This document shows, one piece after another, positions 10,336 to 25,300 of a stretch of DNA of 64,000 nucleotides. How positions within the stretch are numbered: position 1 is the first letter of the stretch; every line of letters starts with the position of its first letter. The notes below the pieces were generated by a model that saw only the letters and a list, made by a program, of their open reading frames with translations, was not told the DNA's origin and did no database searches. The position numbers were made by a program, and so were the translations under genes. Source of the DNA: Paragonimus westermani (Eukaryota; Platyhelminthes; Trematoda; Plagiorchiida; Troglotrematidae); NCBI GenBank assembly GCA_008508345.1, contig QNGE01000865.1, positions 62,001 through 126,000 of the forward strand, given 5' to 3'.

Positions 10336-13300
10336 GTTAGTTTACCTCGGTTTGTGTTTCTTGTTTTCTTACTCATAAAGCTTTTGGTGTATGAGGCAAC
10401 GTATCATGTGTGCACGCATGTATAGATGATGGGTCAAGGTAGTTGTCCTGTTAATCGCAAACACGGTCGCTATGACGATTGTAGTAGACATGGGCGAAGT
10501 ATGTCCAAGTGGATTGGTTGCAGCGGCGGAAATGACAGCTACTGGAGTAGCCGAAGACGCGACAGTTGTCCACAAAGTTGAGCCGCTGTTGGTAGCTGGT
10601 TTGGTCGCTGGAACTTTACGCCTTTTCAGCGGCACACCGCTCGCCGGTTCTGAAGCCTCTATCAAAACTAGCTGAGGTTCGGAGAAGAGTTAGTCCTGCA
10701 ATTGTGGTCGCGCCCTGGGCACTTGAAGCAACTGCCGAAGTGACTATCTGTGACTGAGTGGTTGCTGTAAACGGAGTTATAGTGGGTTGAAAGACCAATT
10801 CCAAATTCATTGTGGCTGCCAGTTTGCATAATAACAGTAATTGTGGCGGGTCGCAGTCGATACACACGATTGATGCTGCGAATTGCTGGGACTATAGGAT
10901 TCAGAAGCACTTTACCAGGATCACTTTTCGTAGAACCACCAGTTGTGGTTTTCGATTGGACCCCCTAGGCCACATTCAGAACTAAAGAGCTCTGGTTGTT
11001 CGCATCCCGAAGAGATAGCCTGTCGGAACAGTGGAGCGTGTGAAGGTTGCAATTGTCGAACCTGCTCTATGAATATGATTAATTGCCAGATATTTATATA
11101 TGCACTTGTGTGCAATTCCAATATTTATTTTCGTAATTTCACTTGAGCTACTAAGTGGTCTATAAGTAGTCCACATTTACTACGCAATTCCTACCCTTCT
11201 ACTCTTGCTGCACTTTTCACACAGCCACCGTTCTGATACGCTTGTGTCTATTTCCGCTGATCATTAACCAAAGGCGCTCTTTGGCAAGATACAGTGAAGT
11301 TATGCCGAAACTGACCATACTTCAAGATCGGATGACTAATGCTCGTCTATCAGGCGATCATCTTGAAAGTTAGTTTTGTTTCCCACCATTTTGGTCGTTG
11401 ATTACACTTGACCGCACCGTTGCATGATGATCCGATTGACTGTGACTTCCAAGTTGACATTACTTCCACTGCCTCTTTGTGTTCGGATCGGATTTTGGGA
11501 TCATTTAGGTATGACTTTTTATCCCCATTTTCTATTCCCTCGAACGTTACACACTCAATCTTGTTCACATTGGTCACGTGGTTTCGATTATGGAGCCACA
11601 TGCCACTCATATTGTGATTTGGATCATACTGCAAAGGTTTACTAATGAGTTACAAACAATTCCGTTGTTATCTATACATCGGGAGGATCTCCATTGTGAA
11701 GTTTAATTATGAAAATATAATGGGGTTATTCTGCTTACATCCTCTCTCCAATTTGTACGGTTTTTTCAGCTCTTCCGAACAACGACATTTATTTCTCTGT
11801 TTATTCTGCGCGGCTGTTCACTAACAGCGTGCTGTCAATCTGTCAGTGTAACTACACCCATTAAAACGCATGTGACCTGTGTCTGCGACTTCGGTGTTTC
11901 TTCGGACGGTGTTCCAGGACCGTTCGTTCTCATTCATGTCTTTGTAGCACTGCACATGTGTGGTAAGTGCATCACAAAGGGGAAGTCATTGTTTGGTGGA
12001 GCAGGCTGATCCAATTTTCCAAGGACATTGCTGATCTTCTCGTAGATTGTCGTTAGAACGCGGTTTGTTACACAGTTATTCTAGAAGTAGTCATCCAGTG
12101 TAACGTAAAGTCATGTCACGATATGGGTCCCCTCTTGGACCTATAGACTCATCACTTTCGTTTGAACACGCTGTTCAGAACGATACTGAACCGGAGTCCG
12201 TGACGCTTCAATAGGTAGCACACTGAACAGGTTTAAATGAAATGCCGGAGCTGACCTCTATGTCATGTGATATCTTAGTAGTCGTGATCCCGTCTGGGCA
12301 TTGCTTGCTTTCCGTTTTTGCTCCACCTTCTTAGCATCAGCTTTCAATATTAGCATTGGGGAAATAACAGTGAATGCGTATAATAAGTTCGTTCTCCTTT
12401 CTCATTTCTGGTGTCGGAAAGTCATCTTACCGAGTTCATGTTGCCTGCGCAAAACACAACCGGTTCTACACCACCAGCGTTGCATCTTGTTAAACTGCAT
12501 TTATTAATTACTGTCCGCTTACATATGTGTAAAAAAAACTCTTCACGTTTCGTTGATACATCGTACTGTTGGAATGCTGTTCCACTGAGCCCTACTTCGT
12601 GAATCATATTGTGACATGGTCACAACCTATGAAACGTCTGGTTGCTCCTTGAAGAGAGGTTAAAGTATTCCGCCTACCAAACAGAGATTCACACGACAAA
12701 CTGTGTCGTTCGTTGGTAAGGCCCTTATACATGGCGTTTGTTAGTTCTCTCGTTCCATTCCGTTTGTTACTGTCAGAATCAAAACCAGCCAGAACTGTTA
12801 TACCCACACATCCAGCTCAAAGGTACTTTTGTTTCTGTGTGAAAACCTATCATTGCTTCACTTGATCAGTTTGTTGTTCATACTTCGTGAGATAGTTCTG
12901 CCTGTTGTCGGTCAATTAATACGGACTGCTTATAGGTTAGGGTGATTTCCGATGTCAGTTTATCCAACCCTGAAACAGCTTCACTTATGCAGTTTGCCAG
13001 CTTTTGTTCACCATACTCGGTGTTTGTCTGTTTCTGTTTTAGTGGTTCGCCTATCCAAAGAAATGCAACAGCTGATGACGGACAAGAATGTCAATCCGCT
13101 GCGAAGCATGAAATTGATGTTTGTCCAGGTTAGTCGTAAGAGTGATTTTTGTTTTGCCGTGATGGGTGCTTGAAGATTTTCGTTTTAACCTATTTGTCTA
13201 GGTCAGTGCAAAAATCACTTCAAGACGAGTGTATTGTTCTTCTGATGTTGTGCATTTCGTGTAGCTTATCGAATGTGATGTTTTGCCGATCCATATCAGT

Positions 13301-16300
13301 CGATCATTAATCTTCAGTCGGTTTGTTGGTGCAAACGTCGATTAAAAGAGCAATTTGGTTCACCCCTTATATTTGCCATATTTCTTGAGGGGGTTGTTAC
13401 ATTGTTTATCACATTACTCAACTGGTTTAATGTTTTCAGTGCAGTCTCGGTCAGTTGTACAGTTTCTGAGGCCTGCACCGCGACTGGGCTTGCGATAGCT
13501 CACTAACTACGCCGCCGACCAATAGCAGTCACGCACTTGCAGGTTCAAGTCCCGGTTGCCACATTCCGCATTCCGACAGTATCCGCTCTCTTCGTTACCC
13601 ACTGTGTCAGCTGTTTCGACACTGGTATCCTAATGTTCACTTATCCCATTTCCAAGGGTTCTGTGTCATCATTTTTCAATTTGTACACTTCGTTTTGTTT
13701 TTGAACTTTTTATTTCGATGAAATTTCTCTTCCGGAACACTTCTCTTCAGTGCTGTTGTGAGCGGTGTCTCGTGCCGCAGTACCATCTAGTCAGTCACAA
13801 CCATTCGCGCGTGTGTGTATGTAGACAGTCTTACCTCTTGAGCCTAGACTTTTTGACTACCGTTAGACACCACGTTCAGACTTTCTCTCCTCTCACTGAT
13901 TGTAATGAGAGATGAGTATCACAATGACCTTTCAGACGCTTTCCGAAATTAAAGAGGGTGACTGTTATCTATCAACCCTTATTTCAGTCTCCAAAAATTG
14001 TGCTTGAATTGTACATGAAAACTGCATGCGTGCGTGCTTCCCACTTGTTCCGTCCAAGTTCCCCATGGGTTTACTTTTGTACCCACTCACCAAGAAGAAC
14101 CAGATTCATAAAGATCAGATGTGAAACCCGACTAGTTTGTGAGTGCATTGCTCACAGCTTCACCCTACGACGAATCTCGCCAACCAGTGGTCTTCGTCTT
14201 CTCAGACCCTATGTGCTTGGTTGCTCGTAACGTCCTTTCCAGCTGCCCCTTCTCAGCAGCGTCTCATAAAAATGTGAGCCTGCCACGACTATCGCGCATT
14301 CACTCCGTATGCAGGCTTGACAAATTTTAGGGTGTTGAACGCTACTGGTGTTCGTTAGTCTTCTCTGACTCCCATCTACCTGTCCTGTTTTGTTGTGAAT
14401 AGTATTCTAGGGGCAGCGCCTGAGGGATTCGATAGTCTCAGCGCAACTTTTCTTGATGGAGAGCCACTTGGCAGGAAGTATGTGAATAACTAATTTATTT
14501 TACTGAAGGAATCGTCACAACGAACAGGACAAGTGGCTGAGGATGGTTTCTATCAAATGCGGTTCGTACAGCTCTACCTCAAAACTGAGCTGATCCCACA
14601 TACTTTATTGCAGCCAGTCCATGTGAGACGAACTAATTCACATTATTAAGTTGTAACAACTCGCCAGCTTGAGTCGTTTCAATACGGGAAAAACCGGTTA
14701 CTCGCGTATGAAATCCTTCAGCAGTGTGGTTATCCCATACTTTGTGACCCTACAGCTAATCGAGTTTCACTTCCGAAGAAGTTATAGATTCTTTTGTCAG
14801 AATTTTTCTGCATCTTGTCAAGTTTTTACGGAAGTGAATTTATTTGAACGGAAAATGTTCTTCAGTGCTCCTTCTGTGATTGTCTTACTCACAATTGTTT
14901 GCATATCAACGTTGTTATCCACGATGGATTGCGATCGTTATCATGAGCACTTTGTGACCAGCGTAACCGAGGAACGTACGTTTGAGGTTAATAATCCTGC
15001 AACATATTGCAGCTAAACTGGTAACAAAAGGCGATTCGATGTGCAAGTGTACGTTTGCTTATAGGGCTGTTTGAAAATCTGGATCTCTTTTGATGTGATC
15101 AGAGTCATCAGCCCGTCGGAAATAGTCGCTGAGAGTCTACATCTTCTGAACTGGGGATGGTGTGGTTCCTCGGCTGGGTGACACGTCATTGCTCACTTCG
15201 TGAGCCTCATGATCTGAACCCCGGTTTGGGAACGGATTGCCACCGAGATATGGAGCAGCTGTGAAGAAACAGATGAGATACCGACTACGTTGACCAAAAA
15301 ACAGCTGGTTTCCAAGTACTAGTCACAGCCGCAATTGATGTTTGGTTTGGTTTTTGCAACAATACAGGATTTATTCGTGCAAAATGCCTTGTATTAGAAA
15401 AAGGTCAACGTAACAGTACCGAGGGGGGACCAGCGGTTCTGCTGGTATGTTGTTTGGGCGGTGGACGATTGTCTCCATTGCTAATGGGAAACAATTGGAA
15501 TCCCGTATGTTCTGGGAAGAAAAGCCTTTCCAATTTTGGAGTTGAGTACACATCCAGTCAAAAGGCTTGCTAGAACAGATAAGTTTTCTGCACTTGATCA
15601 AAGCTAGGATAAACTGTGCTGCTGTGCCACTTAAAAACTGTGGTATTTTCCACGGAGTGCACTCTTTTCTCTGCATCCATGGATGGGAGGATTACTGATG
15701 TTGTGAAGTTGAATTATTGGTGGAGTCTTCTTCGTTGCTTTTCAAAACTGATGGATTTATTAGGGGGGGGGGTGATTCATACTTCTAATTAAACAAGGTA
15801 TTTCTGTCGAATTCTTCATTGCTAATGTGTACTTTCATTTACTTGACGTAGTCGTCCAGATAGGTCAGTGTTCCGGTGCCGTAGGCACTCCAGTTTTTCC
15901 ATCTTTTTTTTATAGTTGTCCTTTCCTTTTACAACGAACGTGCCCGTTAAGAGTCTGATCACTTTCATAGGATCTGATAGCACTGATTTGATTGTTACTG
16001 CCAACTGGGTAGACATTTCGTGTATACGCAGAATTTGACAAGCTTGTTTGTCCTTTTCTCATCACTTAATTGCCCATGCACTAAAGAATGATGGGGATCG
16101 AGTAGATGAACTGGGTGGCTAGTTGGAGACTAGCGAGCGATGGCATCTCAGTTGCAGTTCATCAATTATCAGGGGAACTGAAGTTAATCGCACTGAAACG
16201 AACTATCAACTTGTTGCTAACCTGCAGTACAGCCCGACCGCTTACTTAAAAGAAACGAACAGGAAGCACCAGAGACTGGAAGATTGTTTTGTAAGACTTG

Positions 16301-19300
16301 AGTAGAATAGTACTGGGGTATTTGGTCATACATGACCTGATCGTTTTACGATTTACTACAACATAAACAATTATGTATTTGGAATATAGACATAAATAGT
16401 GGTCCCTTGGTTGCACCCGCCCTCTGGAGTGATCGATTTTTTCGTTCCCTCCGGATATAATATTTATATATTTACAAAGCGCTATACTTCCTCACAGCCG
16501 TCACGCACATTCGTGACCGACTAACCGTGTGATGCTCCTACTTGCTTTCAGATTCCTATTTTCTTGTCCGTGTTTGCCGGGATACGTGGAATGGCCGCAC
16601 TACCTGTACCAAGTATGCAAACCGGAGGCCTGGCCTGGTTCACCGATCTGACAGTTGCCGATCCCTATTGTCTTCTCCCACTTCTCAGCATGAGTAGTAT
16701 TCTGCTTATGTTTGAGGTGAGCGGAATGCCGATTCCTTTTTCGCCTTGGTTCTCCCGTGGTAAATTTAACGAGATAAACAGCGTCATATCTTTCACAACA
16801 TTTAGCTCAGTCTGTACAGTTTACTATTGGAAATTGGTCATTTTGGGTGCATTTACAACAGAAAAGTACATAGCGAGTCGTTCGGAGGTACTTGTATTTC
16901 GGTTTCAACGCTCCCGATGAAAACCATCTGGAATGGCTGAAATGTAATCATGACTTTTCCTAAGGCCGTGTTGTTTTCAATATATTGGTTAGGATTTTAT
17001 ATATATATATGTATATATATATGTATACTACTGAACATATATAGACGATTAAACAAGCCAGTCTCATCCGGAAATGCCCGAAGGACTACACAACGTGACG
17101 CCATCCAGTAGAGACGGGAATTAATAAACGGTGCCCACAGAAGACTCCATTTATACCATCAGAAGATAATTATGCCTTGGAGCGAATGCAATGATCTCTT
17201 TGCGGATGCTTCAACGTCCAAACTACTAGAAGCGATAGCAACTACAGCCACCACAATCGCTTCACGAAACGGACGAAGTTGAATTCGAAGTTTGACTAGA
17301 CGTATGGTCTAGCCTAATCCATAGCTGTGCGGATCCATAACCCGTGCAATCATCAATTGACGAGTAGCAAGAGAGCGGTTCTTCTGACAGACCTTAATTT
17401 TAACACCAAGGACGCTCCGATTGTTGACTTCGTCGCATCATTTGAGGCCGGATTGCAGAGACATCTTTTGGATAACGACGATCGTCAATGAGTTTAGGCA
17501 GCAGTAACCACCGGCATCCTCAAATCACAAAGACCAAGCAACGTCCTTAGTATTAAAGAGAAATCCGCTGTGAGATGATTGATGGGTGATGAAAGTACCT
17601 TAGTCCTGTCATCTGACAAGGGTAACGCTATTGTCCTACTAGACAGATGTGACTATGCTTCAAAAGCTCAAGATTTGCTCAATGATCCAACCGTCTATGC
17701 AAAACGATGTGGATAGCAGGATCCAACCAGAACCTTAAGGAATAAATTAACCAGGAGACTGTTGACCCTCAAAACGTAAAGCAAAATCAGTGACCGTATC
17801 ATAAAGGAATTCAAACCTACCGAGATTTCACGAACTGTCTAAAATTCACGAAGACAACAATCGACCGTTTCAACCAAGGGAGCTCCAACCTGTAAGGTAG
17901 CAATACTCCTCTGCAAGCTAGTTCAACCTATACTCGAAAATAGTTCCTCATATCTACGCAGTGCCCTCGACTTTCTCAACAAGGTGTGGGATATGAAGTT
18001 AGAAGATGAGGATGTATTAGTGTTGTTCTCTCGCTGTTCATTTGCATCCTGGACAGTCTGCCGCTAAACGCACCGGCCGATATGCTGCGAGATAATGTGC
18101 AATGGTAACAACACACCAAGCTTTCTATGGCCGACGTCATAGGCCTAGCCCAACTTTGTACAGAAACCTACTTACAATTTGAAGATATAGTATATCCTTT
18201 TCCTCCCCCTCCTCCTCCTCCTCCTCCTCCTCATCATCATCATCAACAACAACAACAACAACAAGGAACACCAATGGGATCATCGCTATCAGTACCGCTT
18301 GCCAAAGTCGTTATGCAATTCTGTAAAAGAACTGTGTTCCAGGAGTACTGTCCAACATTGTGACTGAGATGCATTGATGATGCATGATGTACGGAGATCG
18401 ACAGTTTCCCTGAGGCCATCAATATAGCATTCCCGGAACTTCAGAGCGTCAATATCATTCCGAGATGTACTATTATTGAGACAATCTGATGGAACCATAC
18501 TGACGACCGTGCATCGTAAACCAACAACCACCGTCGTTCAGTAGTAACCATCCGATCGCACACCAAGAGTTGTGTGCAAACCTTACTTCGTCGTGTAGCC
18601 GCTCACTGCGGTACGCTTGAACTACAAAAAGGGGAAAGGGAACAACTGCATAACTTACCCACCTCAAACAGCTATCCGAGACCATTCATAAACGCTTGCA
18701 CCAAGACCCGGCCAACTGCTGCTTCTAACGACAAAGTCGTCAGTGTTAACACGACCCTAAGATAGAACAAAACACGTGAAATCGCAGAGAATGCAACGTC
18801 TGATAATTGGCAAAAATATTACTTCAGAGAACATGTGGTGGATTCCTCCGGAGTCGCGAGTATTCCAACTCTCGGCGAGATAACTCATCGGGCGAGAAGG
18901 TACGTCCAAAACCCACAGCGAGCAAATTGGGACAACATGGGGGACCGGACCAGCCATCGTGCAACGGGATCGGACCAACGGACGAGGATTGGCGGGCGAA
19001 CTTCCCCCCCCCCGACAGAAGGCGTCGGCCACACACAAACCGGCCAAACTGCACGTGACTTGTGAGCAGAAACCGGGGTTGTGTTGTAGACCGGAATTCC
19101 GGTTCATAAAAACAAGCGCGCACGTGATATGTCCACCAGCGAGTTGAACAATAAAAACTGTCTTATTGAACGCCTTTAAGCCATAACACAAGTGCCACCA
19201 ACTACTGCGACGTCGCTAAACAATAATGCTGGCTATCTTTTGCATCTCATCTCGTATGGTGGGAGCGGAAATGTCCCACTTGAGTGATATTAGCTGGCAG

Positions 19301-22300
19301 AGGTTCCATGCTTTGGATTTAGCTCATACAAGGACCAGCATACTATCGCATCCGATCTAACCCGAAGGTGTATGGCATGCTGAGTAAGAGCATCAGTCAA
19401 AACTACTTACTGACAAGCAGCGTTTAATATTCGATTTTTAAAGCGAGAACCAGTTGTAAAAAATTTTGATTTTGGCTGGATTTCAACGACCGACAAGAGC
19501 CGTTAGGCGACATGTGATCTATCGACTGGACTACAAAACCGCACTGGAAGTTCAGAAGTCCTACGTTTGGTTTTGGTCATCCGCCCACTGTGTCACATGG
19601 ACTCTACTAGGGTTTAGGCTGCCCACGTGTGATTACTCAAGCACCACGCGACTATGAGGCTTTGTAATTCCATAATCCTTGGTTGGTTTAGCAGTTTTGC
19701 TGGATAACACAAAGTTCAACTGTGAGGAATCGGAAATCCGGCTGTATTCGAACGTGCACAGGACACGAACGCTCTGAGTCTTTCGTATGGCCTCACTGAA
19801 CCCCCGGTGTAGCGCTTGCCGCTTAACGATGCACGCCACTTTATACTACTTCGGTTCCGCCGGATTCCTGAGCATTTGCGATTGGCACTCGTTTAAACTC
19901 GTCTGATTGAAACTAGTTAGTGTATCATGTTTGTAGTCAGAGTTCAAAACGAGTTAGTAGTGATCCACATTTTCATTCAAATGTGAACAAAGGGCTAATA
20001 ACTTTAAATGATATCCTTTTTTTAGGTAGCTTAAGGTTAGTCATCATTTGCTGCTGCATACGAACTATTACTTCGATGCTAGGTTGCAGTTGCTTTCAAA
20101 ATTGCGAGTCGTTTATTGAGTTTCAGTACCTCTGAAGGGGACGGCAATGTTCATTATGTGACCGTTTTGTTACAAACGCTTTGTGACAACCGGTTGAGAT
20201 GTGGCGGATTCGTTTATCGCGATTCATTATGGCATAAGTTTAGTGCTCACGATGTCTCTGTTCCATTAGCGTGTGTGTATACAGCATTTAGTTAGCGTTG
20301 ATGTTTGTAGGAACCCTGGCAGTCTGTCCGTTTCAAATATTTTATGTTCAGTAACGTCTGATGACTGGTCGTTCGATAGGTTCCTAGGTTGTTACAGTAG
20401 AACCAGAGATCTTTGCTTGTGCGTTCCTATCTCTATGATGGTCGATAAACGAACGAGCTGGGTGGTTTATGGGTGTAAAGAAAGAGTGAATGAGAGTAAG
20501 TAAAAGGTGAATTTGATTAAACTGTTGGCTGCCATCATTTCAACAACGAACACTGAAACAACGTTCAGTGAGAAATGCGCAATCGATGACCTGTGAAGCG
20601 GAACTAGTATGACGGTTATTAAGGTTTCAGTACCGGTTGTCTTTCACTTATGTGCCTCAACGGATTCACTCATGACCACAGAGTTGAGCAATGTTTCCCA
20701 GTGTGAGCAGACCCTAACTGTGAAACAGTTCTATCTACAAAGTTACCTGTCTGTTCCATTATTCAATTTCAGCGAGTGACTTTAAACTTCCATCCCTGTT
20801 TAGTGGGAACAGGTGTGCCGGTGGATGGCCCAGAGTGTGGTGTATTTTGTGAGTAAAAATTAAGTTCCCCCTGAGGTGTCTGCATTTCATTGAGAAGTGG
20901 CCTGATTCTGCCGGTCTTTCCGAATAGGGGGTTTTCTCGAACCTCATGATTCTTCCAGTGGCCCGTCCCCGAACACTTCCAATAAGAGCCCAAAGGGCCT
21001 GTACGTTAGTTCCCAGGTTTGGGCGAATTATGGAGATGGCATAGTGGAAACACTTTATGGTGCAAGGTTCCACAGAGTGCTTCTAGAAGGTTCAGGGTTG
21101 TTTGCGCTCTTTTAGCCACGGTAGCACAGCTTGTAGACAGACTCAAACTGTCTGCCACTATGGTCCCCAGGTATTTTTCGCATGCTGGCACGAGCAGCTT
21201 TGTGCCACCAAGGTAACATTCAGTACAACTTTGATGGCAGACATGTATGAATTTACACTTGTTAACATTGAACAGCAGGTTATTTTTCACGGACCATTGA
21301 TTTAGATGGTTCAATTCACCTTGTTAGGCCCCCACTTCTTCCGAGTATTCTAGGACTTGCCGGAGCTTTGTATCATCAGTGTAGAGCAACATCGGCCATT
21401 TGACTGTGCTGGAGAGAGCGAAGAGAATGAATAACAGTGGCCCTGTTGCGTCCAAGTTACTCACTGGCCTCATTTTACGTCGGCTCACTAAAGCCAGAGA
21501 AAGTCAGATACGTGAAGAACAAGCAGGATTCAGATCCGGTCGGGGGTGCGTTGATCACATTTTTACCTTACGACGGATCTTGGAACATCGGCATTCATAT
21601 AGGCAGCCGACGGCCGTGGTCTTTTTGGACCTGAGGGCTGCATTCGATTCAGTTGCTCGTAACGTTCTCTGGAGCTGTCTCCTTCGCAAGGGAGTACCAG
21701 AGAAATACGTGAATCTATTGAGATCGCTGTACGCTCACTNNNNNNNNNNNNNNNNNNNNNNNNNNNNNNNNNNNNNNNNNNNNNNNNNNNNNNNNNNNNN
21801 NNNNNNNNNNNNNNNNNNNNNNNNNNNNNNNNNNNNNNNNNNNNNNNNNNNNNNNNNNNNNNNNNNNNNNNNNNNNNNNNNNNNNNNNNNNNNNNNNNNN
21901 NNNNNNNNNNNNNNNNNNNNNNNNNNNNNNNNNNNNNNNNNNNNNNNNNNNNNNNNNNNNNNNNNNNNNNNNNNNNNNNNNNNNNNNNNNNNNNNNNNNN
22001 NNNNNNNNNNNNNNNNNNNNNNNNNNNNNNNNNNNNNNNNNNNNNNNNNNNNNNNNNNNNNNNNNNNNNNNNNNNNNNNNNNNNNNNNNNNNNNNNNNNN
22101 NNNNNNNNNNNNNNNNNNNNNNNNNNNNNNNNNNNNNNNNNNNNNNNNNNNNNNNNNNNNNNNNNNNNNNNNNNNNNNNNNNNNNNNNNNNNNNNNNNNN
22201 NNNNNNNNNNNNNNNNNNNNNNNNNNNNNNNNNNNNNNNNNNNNNNNNNNNNNNNNNNNNNNNNNNNNNNNNNNNNNNNNNNNNNNNNNNNNNNNNNNNN

Positions 22301-25300
22301 NNNNNNNNNNNNNNNNNNNNNNNNNNNNNNNNNNNNNNCCTTCGTAGTACTCTTTCCTTTTAGGATATTCCACGTCACTGTTGAGGTGAGCGGCGGCCCG
22401 AGCCACAGTACCTTTTGGTCAGGCTCATGGCTGTTTTGATGATGATGATAAATATTGATACTTATGGAACGTCGTTTTTGGCTAGGATCCACTTTAACAG
22501 CCGTCCATTCATCTTGACGTTGAACCTACGTTCAGTCAAGTAATCCTTCAGCTAAGTAAGTGAGCGCTAATCAACGCCATAACTAGTCAGTTTCCACAGC
22601 AATAGGGAATGACCAACACTACCAAAAGGCTTTGAAAAAAAAAGTCATGATGAACCACTTCTTCGTCCAAACATCACGAGCAGTTAACAGATTCGTGACG
22701 GAAGCCATGTTGCTCCTTGGTGATGAGTTCGAGGTCCTCAACCCTGGCCCGAATAGAGTCATGTACTGAACTCTCCATTACTTTAGGGATCACTGAAAGC
22801 AACGCTATTGGTCGATAGTTTGCTGGGTCGTGATTATGCACTGTTTCCAAGCTTTCGGCAGACGGCCAGTTGATAGGGAGCGATTGAAAGTGCTGTAAGC
22901 GGCTCTGTTAATTCTATGGCGCAGCTTCTCAAAACGACGGGGATTCTCAAGCCTGATTCGGGTGGTTTGTGGGTTAGTAAATTCTCTAACTGGACTTGTG
23001 ACACTGAAATGTGAGTTAATTCGGTCGAGTTGCCGCCTGTGTGCTCGAAAATCGCTCGTGATTTGCAGCTATTCACACTTAGGTACTGTTTACTCAGAGT
23101 GTTAGCCGCCTGTGTATTTGTACCAGTAAATCCACCAAAAGGTTTGCAGTTTCGAATTGCCAGTCCTGTGCGTTGTGTGTGCTGCAACTTCGCTGTAGGA
23201 AATCCTCGGACTCACTTTCAGCTTTTCAGTAGGACTGCGTTGATAGCGAAATCGGTCCTCTCGGATGGCGACCGTGGTACGATTGCGCCACAGGACATAC
23301 TCAACAAACGCAAGTTTAGTTTTCTCTTATCGTTACCTGTTTTAGGCTGAACGTTTCAGTGTAATCAAACATTTGGTTCTACTCCGTAGGCTTCCAGGCT
23401 TTCCACAAGGCCGGGGACACGTTACTGTAACAGTTGTTAACGGCACCGGAGACTTTCTCCATGATGATGGCCATATGAACTTGCTTTCGCACACATCAAC
23501 TGACGGCGGCCTCTCTCAGAGATCCAAGCGTTGCTGTCTTCCAACCTTCGTAGGATTCGTTTGAAACGATTTCTCGGTTAACTTTTGCTGCGCATTGTTA
23601 ATTAGCAGTCAAATCGTCAGACGGCTGTTCTTCCAAACACTTCTCTGGACCGTACAGTCCAGTCAGAGTGTTAGTTATATTGGATTTCAGTGCAGTACGA
23701 TGTTGGCGTGACTAGTTCACTCTGAATGGTCATTTGTACGCCGCCCTACCTGATATTGCCGTTAGATTGTGTAGGAACACAGTCGTAAAACGTTTTATGT
23801 GATGTTCTCACCGATCAAATTCTGCACTCAGACGTCGACTTGTTTGCAGGCGACTTGAACATTCGAGTTAGTCAGCTGAGTTACACGTTTGGTTCCGTAT
23901 CACTGCGTGCTGGAGTTTGCAAGTGACTTGAACTTGTACGCGCTTCGGTAACTCTTCATCTTGTGTATCGCATCTCAACACAAGGAAACATGGCTATTCA
24001 AACTGCCCACACTGCAGTCAGTTACAGGTAACGTTACGCCATCATTGAAATTAACCACTTGATCGCAGATCCTGCTAAGCTCAATGCTTTTTCCATTCCA
24101 CCGTTTCCTGTGGGTTCGAGTTATCTGAAAAACAAGGTAATTAATTGACGCCCGAGAAACAGGGTTGTTAGGTACGCTTGACGTGCTAAATTGGGAGAGT
24201 GCCCCCATAACTGAAACAAATCGTTGCGGTTGTGAAGGGCTTAGTCTTGAGTGAACTGTATTGTTACTCCAGAAAGAGATCTCAATCACTCCCGGCGTAC
24301 CTCTTGATCAAACATCGGTCAATTCTAACTAGCTCTGGTTGTCATAATAACCGCCTACCACTAAAGCACAAGCTGACTTAAGGCTTGCTTAAATGTAGTA
24401 GGGAGTATTTTGCGTAACGACTAAAGAACAGGCCTTTTAGTCTGTGATCAACAGTATACTCCTTTCCGTCATTCGTAATTGTACTGATGAGATCACGTAT
24501 AAAAATGATGGCTTAGTTATCTTCATCTTGTAGCATTCTGGAAGACGGTTCAGTTGTCCTGGGCTTCGTCGTCCACACGGTGCACGATATGATCCGGATG
24601 GCCACTTGCTGCATTTTAGACGTCTCCCACCGGGAGCTGAACTGTCTGGAGCCTAGACTATCTACATACAAATATTTTTCTGGCCTGTACTTCCTTTCAT
24701 TTGGTCTTTTCGAATATGGTAACGAAAACTATGTCGAAACTGATAGCATTCTTTTGAATGGTTTGGCATATTGATGAGGTATCTCGTTTTCGGAAAGGCT
24801 ACACACAATCAGTACGATACGAATGGTAGATATTCATGTGTGACGTGCATCGTTCCGTCACGGTCGTATGTCCTTACTCACAGTTGATCATGCGGCGAGG
24901 TCCAATCGACGTCCCATAGAAAATTAATGATTATGATATTCTTCAGACCCAAAGATTGCTCTACTTTTTTCTACTGCAATCCCGGATTAATACGTGAATC
25001 TGTTGTGATCATTATCTGCTCACTCTGAAGACGGAAAACCACCACATACCGGCTTGTTTTTTCCATTTATGGTATCAAAAACCGAGGTCCTTTTTGCATA
25101 TGTAAATGTTCATGTTCGTTCTATCCTTGCTGTCTGTGTGAATTACCACAATTTTTGCCGTAAAACCTTGTATACGCAATGGCGAACTACAACCAACAAC
25201 AACTGTTTACTAACAAGATATATCGGACTTTCCATCATCCGTTGCAAAGGTTATCTTAAAATTCTATACGCTTTTGGTTCATGAACCTTGCACTACTTTA

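Noticed and set aside
13478..13562. Functional tRNA gene
   Set aside because: Good B box but T stem and acceptor stem do not pair; kept as a tRNA-like repeat.
21400..22492. Long ORFs of 223-315 codons across the N run
   Set aside because: They exist only because unknown bases were translated as X. Only the flanks outside 21740-22338 are informative.
23030..23350. 106-codon plus-strand ORF
   Set aside because: It is the complement of the degenerate CR1-like RT start on the minus strand.
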